Shown: piece after piece, positions 57,726-64,000 of the stretch | Layout: each line of letters begins with the position of its first letter | Position numbering within the stretch: the first letter of the stretch is position 1 | Assembly (NCBI RefSeq): GCF_029784155.1 | Contig: NC_073693.1 | Span: 109,306,683 to 109,370,682 of the forward strand | Reading direction: 5' to 3' | DNA: 64,000 nt | Origin: Uranotaenia lowii | Lineage: Eukaryota > Arthropoda > Insecta > Diptera > Culicidae | Position numbers and translations under genes: made by a program | The notes under the pieces: model-generated | Database searches by the model: none | Seen by the model: only the letters and a program-made list of their open reading frames with translations | What the model was told of the DNA's origin: nothing

Positions 57726-60572
57726 TAGTCGGCAACCTTTTGAGTCAGAGAAGCCAAAAACTTCAAATTTTCAAAATTTCTGAGTTTGAAAGAGCCACAT
57801 TATAGATTTATTGTTTTTTTTTATATAAATGATGAAAGAACATTTGTTTTACGAAAATAACTTTAAACTCATTAGAGTTTTTTTTCTAACACTTGGATTT
57901 TTCTTTTAAATCTGTTGCTGATAATCATTGAGTACATAGGTTCTCTTCTGGATCGTCAACTCTTTTAACATGTTTTGATTTCATATCAATTTTAATACGT
58001 TGGCAAATATCAAATCAAGGAAATTTCAAATCCATATAAAGCTTAAATGAATACTTTGCATGATGTGAAGTGAAAGATTTTAACATATTTACATAAGCAG
58101 AATATTTACGATTTCTTCAGCAAAGAAAACCTTTTAAAATAACAAAGTAAGAAAAATAAATTTTCTTAAAACTATCAAGCTTTTTATTTATTTATTTTTT
58201 TTTTCAATTAAGCTAATCCTTTCAAAAATCCAGAAATATGAGGTAAAATTAAACAAAAGTGTTTGTATTAGCCTGAAATTTTAATCTTCAAAAATTATGC
58301 TCTTGACAACTGGAAGAATTTTCAAAATTCATGACATCAAGCAAACGCGTCTTCAGAAATTTATGCACTTGGAGAATCCAAAATTTAATTTTATATCACA
58401 TGTGATTCTTCAGTTTTGTGCGTCCAATTGAATGAAGTATTAAATAAAATGCATTGTAAAATATTCATCAATGCTTACTATTTAAACCATAGATTATTGG
58501 AAAAAAAAATCTGTGGTTCGACCAGTGTACATCTGTAATAATATGTTTTTAACTGGCAAAATCAGTTCAAGGATAGTTTTTAAGTTTTAAAACAAAAATT
58601 AATAAAAATAAATCAACGGTAATAAACTCTTAATCGAAAATGAAAAAAAAGTCCTTAAAGGAAACTTCGTTTGAAAAATTTGTGTGCTTTTGGTAAATAT
58701 TGGAATTTAAATGTGTCCAAAGACTCAAAGGTTTCTTTTTTAAATTCATACTATTTAATTATTGAAAAAAAACTACTTCGGAGTGCAAAGATCAATTTAG
58801 TTCCTGATTACAAAGCCTATGATTAAGTTTTCAGAATTAAAAATTTTCATTTATTTTCAATTCTGATTCGAGTTTGAAAAGCTGTCAAACTTTAATTTGT
58901 AATCCTCAAATCATAGTTTTGGAATAGTTTATTTGAATTTCACTTTCTAACCTGCTATTTATTGAGTAGGCATTCCAAATGTTTTCTGTATGTATCCAGG
59001 CCAGGTTAATCCAAGTATTGAGTTTCTAAATTTTAAACTCAAAACCGGCTAAAATCTCGGCAGATCCAGCAAAAATCTACGTATCTTCCATAAAAAGGCA
59101 AGAAAAAAGCGGAAAAATAAACACACGAAAAATGATTTTACCAAGGCACATCAGCGGTGTTCGATTTTTATTTCAGAATTTAAAAAACCATGCGAATTAA
59201 TTTCCTAGAAACAAGTTCGGAATTTGAAATTTTGTAAAAATTGAGAATAATCCTGGAAAAATCGGGCCTTTTTACTCGATTCGCAAGCAGACCGGACCTG
59301 GCATTCCCATTTTTTTCTTTGAAAATCTGGGCAAGCCTGGCTAAAACCGAGAAATTTGGAATGCTAATGAAATTTTCAGATACATTAAAATAATCGTTTT
59401 CAATTCAAATCAATGAGATAGGATTGAGGTGGTTTTTCCAATATTTTTATGTTGTTGCGCGTCAAAGTTGTAAGTATTTATCTAAATGTTAAAAAAGTTT
59501 CTCGGCGATTTCAGTCTCAAAAAATCTTGAAACAATGTTTATATACTACATTTTATCATCAGAATCTTTCAAAAAGTTTTAAAAAGTATCATCAAACGAA
59601 AACATCATTAGTTTGCAATACGCTCAGCCAGTAAATAGCAATATTCCATAGAAGCTTGCACGCAACTTAAAAGCTCATTCAATATTCTATATTTTCACAC
59701 AAAAGACAACGAGACGACATTTTCTTCAAGACAGTTTCATAGATTCAAAAAACATTCTGGATAATTAAAACGAAAAATTACTGTAAATAGAATTTAAAGT
59801 TTTTAACATACACATAGCTTGATATTATATCATTTTTTACTCATTTCATAATATTTATTTTGTCTTGTCCTCAAAATATTAAAACAGTAAGAAGTGAAGG
59901 AATCTGATTAGCTGATACAATAATTAATCAAAAAAAATTTGTAAACTTCTTCCAACTCGCCAGATTCCTTGATAAAGGCAAAGTAAACATGCCGAAACGT
60001 CGGATGTAGTAGTTTTTTAAGACTGAAACCGCCGAGAAACTTTTTGAACTTTACTGGATCAGTCGATAGGAAATTTAAATATTTTTCGAAATGGTCGATT
60101 AATCAAAATACGATTTTAGAAATTCCAACTGATCAATTTTCATAGGGAGCAAAAAAGTGATTGCGAGTGCTTAAAGTATAAAATTTCATGAGGGTTTTTT
60201 TAATGATAAATTTTTATTTTCCCATAAGCTACAGTTCAACTTTTGAGTGCGATTGATTCAAAAATATAAACACGTTCTGGAAATACGTAATTTGATTTAA
60301 GTTTTTGTTGTTTTAAAACAGTTATTCTTTGCATTTACGGTTAATCATAAATTAAATCTTGATCTCTATGCTGATGCTTCAAAAAACAGTGAAAAGAAAA
60401 AAATTGTAAAATAAGGCTTCAAAAAATGCTATTTCGCTTATCCCTATAGCGGATGCAATTTTAAAATTCACTTCTGGACCTATGTAAATCCGTGTGCCAG
60501 GTCACTATTATCGCTTCAGCAATATTTTATTAAATATTTTCAAAATATTAGAGCAGTGAACTAAAGAGCCGC
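57726..60572. mobile_element. Second hAT-like copy, decayed ends
   Basis: It begins AGTCGGCAACCTTTTGAGTC and follows the order of 22384-26713 through GAGTTTGAAAGAGCCACATTA up to CAGTGAACTAAAGAGCCGC. The last bases of the right TIR and the first of the left are lost. It lacks the 882-bp insert of the first copy but carries its own insert at about 59491-60046. Confidence 0.8.
59491..60046. mobile_element. ~555-bp TIR element nested in hAT-like copy 2
   Basis: The ends AAAAAGTTTCTCGGCGATTT and the near complement of it at 60014-60045 give imperfect TIRs of about 33 bp. The first hAT-like copy is continuous at the matching site near 25825. Near the right end lies CCTTGATAAAGGC followed by GCCGAAACGTCGG. 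Confidence 0.7.
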
Positions 60573-62050
60573 AAAGTCTGTCAGAAAACTGTATGTTTTT
60601 TATCACTTCCCACATTCCTTTACATCATGGAATCAATCATCTTCACTTCACTGTTAGATCCTCTAGGACTCTGTGAACGATGTACCACATGAATTTTGGT
60701 CGAAAAGTTTATTTTCAGCTAGTTCTTGGCCTCCCACTGAAAGGTTCCAGGATTTTCCCGATTCTGACCAAAAAAATTGTGCATAAGCTTCTGTATTGAA
60801 CGCTGTTTCTAAAACCACTTGACAGATGTTCTCCAAATTTTGTACAAGTACCTACACATTACATTAGCTTCACTGAAAAATTTTTCAATTTCCATTCATG
60901 CATTCAGAAGTTATTCACACATCAAAGTGTTGTTTTTTATTGTCTGAGGTTTCCAAAATTATAAACATTGTACAAATCAGTAATGAATCAAAAGAGATAT
61001 TGTTGTATTACTTAGAAATGTCAAACTGGGCCGGATTAGGTTTAAACTCTACCCAATGAGTGTTCTCGTTTCATCTAAAAACTTTAAAAAAAAAACCGTT
61101 TTCGCAAATGTTTCACGTATTCGAGCGCCCATAAACATATCGGCAATCAATCCAGCACAGTTGCCACTGATAACATTTATCTCCGAGAACAAATGCTCCA
61201 TCAACAAACCTAATCAGTGACGAAGACGCGGAGAGGACAAACTGAACCGAGTACGAGTACTAACAGTCGTAAGCTCATTTCCGGTAGGCCTTTATCAATA
61301 GTAAACTTGTCATGCATCCTTCTTCTGACTGGTTGGCTTATCAGACAAACGTAAGGTGACGTAACAGGCTCAAATCAAACAAAAATAATGGCACAGATTA
61401 GCACGGTTTTACACACCGAAAACAGCAATAAACTTGAATTATTTGTTAACTTTATTTTGGGACAGATAGAATCTAGATAAGTGAAATATTAGCCTCAGAT
61501 AATTCGAGGTGAACTTTCTTTCCAAAAAGAATTAAAAGGGATTTCAAAAGGATTCTTTCAATTTCGTGAATCTTGAAAATTGAATTTATAACAAACGGTC
61601 ATTCTCAACATCCTAGAAGCAAAATATTTAGAATCAACTCTTCCAAAACAACCCCTCATTTTTTCAGACGATAGTAACGATGAATGCCCGGAGCGGAAAT
61701 CGGACATTCAACCGATAATGGGCGATTTGTTTGGCAAAAAGACATAAACAACTGGGGCCCCCTTTTTTGCGCGATAAGAAACTCGAGGCAGTTTCACCAA
61801 CTGGTCAGTCAGAAACGTGCAAAAACCCTCGTAGACAACCTAGCGTCAGTTGATGGTTGATTTTTTTTTATTGTTTTTAATTGGAGTAAATCTGATTGAT
61901 GGATAGAATTATTCTTTAAAATGTTTAATAAACTGAATTCTATTCTATTTTTTTCTATTTATTGAGGATTTAAACCAACTTTGTCATTTAACCTCTACCA
62001 TAATAAACAAACTGAATTTTCCTTTAAGATACAATAGCACTGCGAGAGCA
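60573..62050. other. No gene recognised; low-copy-looking island at about 61100-61850
   Basis: About 60745-60950 is an inverted copy of dispersed repeat family M. The 61100-61850 part is GC-richer, with several TTATC/GATAA words that could be GATA-type sites, though this is weak. No coding frame. Confidence 0.4.
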
Positions 62051-62375
62051 AAATTAGCCGACCCCCGTCCATTCATGAGATTTAGACCTTACGCGTAGAG
62101 AACCTATGCGTGTTCTTCGTGAAAAAACCTTTTCTTTTGAGAGAGAAAAATTTGTTTTCGAGAGAGCCTTTCTTGTCTTCTGTAAAAAAATTTAGCTCTT
62201 CGAAAGCTTGTTGAGGCTGAAATTAGCCGATCTACGTCCCTTCATGAGACTTAGACCTTACGCGTAGGAACCTATGCGTTTTTGAGTGAAATACAGCTTT
62301 CTCTTTTGAGAGACAAAGGTTTTTTTTAGCTAGTCTTTCTTGTCATTCTGGAAAAATTTAGCTCTTGCCTTCTTC
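62051..62375. repeat. Two-copy tandem duplication, period about 169 bp
   Basis: AAATTAGCCGA starts at 62051 and 62220. Each is followed by a CGTCC, TTCATGAGA, TTAGACCTTACGCGTAG and CCTATGCGT series and by TTTAGCTCTT at the end. The second copy is slightly shorter. No gene content is evident. Confidence 0.8.
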
Positions 62376-63812
62376 ATCCGATATCACTTGATCTTTCCGG
62401 GGCCAAACCTCCTCTAACATATGAAGCCATTTTTCTTGATACGCTTGATCCTCAATAGAATTTTGTTGCTTCATTCCGGCTATCCCTGACAGTCGTACGT
62501 AATCATCCTTGCCGAAACCTCTAATTTGGACCACGATCATTATCTGACACAAAGCAACAATAACAATCGAGAGACGAGAAGAGAGAAAAAAAAACAAGGA
62601 GAATCAAACGGGTAAAAAACAGGAACATCCAAATTAACTATAATACGCTTCCGTTTTGCGTTTCGGTAATGAATGGAGCTTCTTTTCCGGACCTGGAGCG
62701 TGTTGTGTTGCCGTCTCTCGGGTTCGATTTTTGTAGCGTGGCGTGAGCCTCACTTTTCCCCCAGCTTCTGATGATCCCCTTCCAGATATCTACTCTCATT
62801 GTGATTTTCAAGTGTTCTTCCAGGGTTTCAAGAACGACACCACAACAAAAGAGGAAGCTCGTTGTTTCTAGAAATCTCCACGCCACACCCCTTTCTTCGT
62901 TCAAAACTGGGGCCAGAATCTTAGGAGGTTCCGCTGTAGTTTTTTATTCTTCTGACTTCTTAGATTTAATTTTAAGGTTTTGGTCAATGGGAAAGAGAGC
63001 GACCGGCGGCGGCGGCAGGTTGCTTGCCCCAGGAAAGCGATCTCCCGGCGCATCTTAAATAAGCGGATGAAATAACGTTCCAAATTAAGCGAAGTGATGA
63101 TCTAGAAATGACTTCCCCCAATAATGCCGCGATGAAAGGGAAATGGACCAACGAAATGAAACGAAACCAAACGAAAAACAATCTTGAAATTTGTTATTAA
63201 TTTATGACTTTGGTTTTTCGATCCGATCGGTTTCTCTCTTCTCTTCTGCTGTGACTCTATCCGGTTGAACTTGGCCCCGGGACCGAGAATATGTAGTAGC
63301 TAATTTATTGGTCAAAAGTTTTCAATATATGTAATTTTTCGAACTGATTTAAAATTTGATTTACATTAGATGTGCCTACGGCACCAAAATGATGGGTGAG
63401 ATCATTCGCCTTTGACTGACCAAAATTTGAAACCGAATTACTCGAAAAATCTAGAGACGTTGAATCTAAGCCGAAGATCGCTGTGCGCTACATTGTCCAA
63501 TTAAGATTGTTTTCGGAGCGGAAATAAAAATAATTTATAAATGTCAGTCCAGAGTGGTCTGGGTTCCGAAGCTTGATCAATGGAATCGAATGTAGTTTCA
63601 TCTCGATTGAGTATAATTTATCAATCAGCGAGTGAGCACACGATACCTCGAGTCGATTGGTTTTATGAATGAAATCGACACTTGTTTTTTTCCAGAATGG
63701 AAGATGACCTAATGGGTAGAATGATCTTGATAGTTCTCCGCTATATGAGAATAGCACTCACATCAGGGTTTCATTTGTGAGATCAAAATAAAATTGAAAG
63801 ATGTTGACTTAC
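62376..63812. other. No gene recognised; GC-richer low-copy sequence
   Basis: Overlapping open frames on both strands (62358-62597, 62638-62904, 62771-63058) show no family motif. The sequence to the right end contains the second splice-site cluster. Confidence 0.4.
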
Positions 63813-63838
63813 GTGATGAATTGGAATGTCAGTCTTAC
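63813..63838 (-). other. Candidate 26-nt micro-exon after ratchet point 2
   Basis: On the minus strand the segment lies between an acceptor ending CAG at 63839-63841 and a canonical donor GTAAGT at 63812-63807. It begins GTAAGACTG, itself donor-like. Such a short exon next to a ratchet-type site fits a recursive-splicing exon, or a plain micro-exon. Confidence 0.4.
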
Positions 63839-63875
63839 CTGGAAAAAAGAAGAGAAATGAAATTATAATTCGTGA
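63833..63875 (-). promoter_or_regulatory. Candidate recursive-splicing ratchet point 2
   Basis: On the minus strand a pyrimidine tract (TTTCTCTTCTTTTTTCCAG, about 63857-63839) directly abuts GTAAGA at 63838-63833. The arrangement copies that at 17093/17094, 46.7 kb downstream on the same strand. Confidence 0.55.
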
Positions 63876-64000
63876 AATGTACGGTATTTTCAATAATTGA
63901 AAAACAGGCCTAAGCAACAAATAATTCTTTAAAAAGATTGATGTTGTTGTGAGATTGTTGTGAAATTTTCTTTATGACAAACTTTAAGATTGTTTCAAGA

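Noticed and set aside
62358..63058. Overlapping frames of 79, 88 and 95 codons on both strands
   Set aside because: They overlap in opposite orientations, lack motifs, and show no splice-supported structure.

Overview
The window looks like AT-rich nuclear DNA of an insect, most likely a mosquito or related fly. That reading rests on the mix of decayed Jockey-clade and R1/LOA-type non-LTR retrotransposons, tRNA-derived short repeats, hAT-like and other short terminal-inverted-repeat (TIR) elements, and simple satellites. The species cannot be fixed from sequence alone. I found no intact host protein gene, no rRNA, no functional tRNA and no CRISPR. Almost all open frames are either transposon debris or by-products of short tandem repeats.

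Layout. 0-2.9 kb: unremarkable sequence with one CCGGG-type repeat and a tRNA-like repeat. 3.5-9.1 kb: several broken R1/LOA-type reverse transcriptase copies, mostly on the minus strand, one interrupted by a small TIR element with a flanking duplication. 9.3-10.35 kb: about eight tandem copies of a ~130-bp unit. 13.7-16.6 kb: TTCTCTA heptamer satellite with a 500-N assembly gap and a SINE head. 18.06-20.09 kb: a second, different heptamer satellite (TTGAATC). 22.33-29.02 kb: a fold-back element carrying a 4.33-kb hAT-like element (8-bp duplication), itself carrying an 882-bp element, plus a separate 966-bp element with 28-bp perfect TIRs. 30.5-31.9 kb: an 815-bp near-palindrome, an inverted copy of the 7.1-kb TIR element and a long hairpin. 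34.2-41.0 kb: two Jockey-clade copies head to tail, both defective. 43.0-47.1 kb: a 1.5-kb TIR element and a 16-bp minisatellite inside GGATCA-rich repeats. 48.2-57.0 kb: further TIR elements, including a three-level nest (51,120-56,527 > 53,926-55,707 > 54,912-55,351). 57.7-60.6 kb: a second decayed copy of the hAT-like element. 61-64 kb: mostly low-copy-looking sequence.

The only host-like signals are two minus-strand sites, at 17,093/17,094 and 63,838/63,839. At each, a strong pyrimidine-tract 3' splice site directly abuts a 5' splice site (CAG|GTAAGT and CAG|GTAAGA), the arrangement of recursive-splicing ratchet points known from very long insect introns. Each is followed by a second donor that would bound a small exon (110 and 26 nt). 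The simplest reading is that the whole window lies in one giant intron of a minus-strand gene, expanded by nested transposons and satellites. This is inference, testable with RNA-seq.
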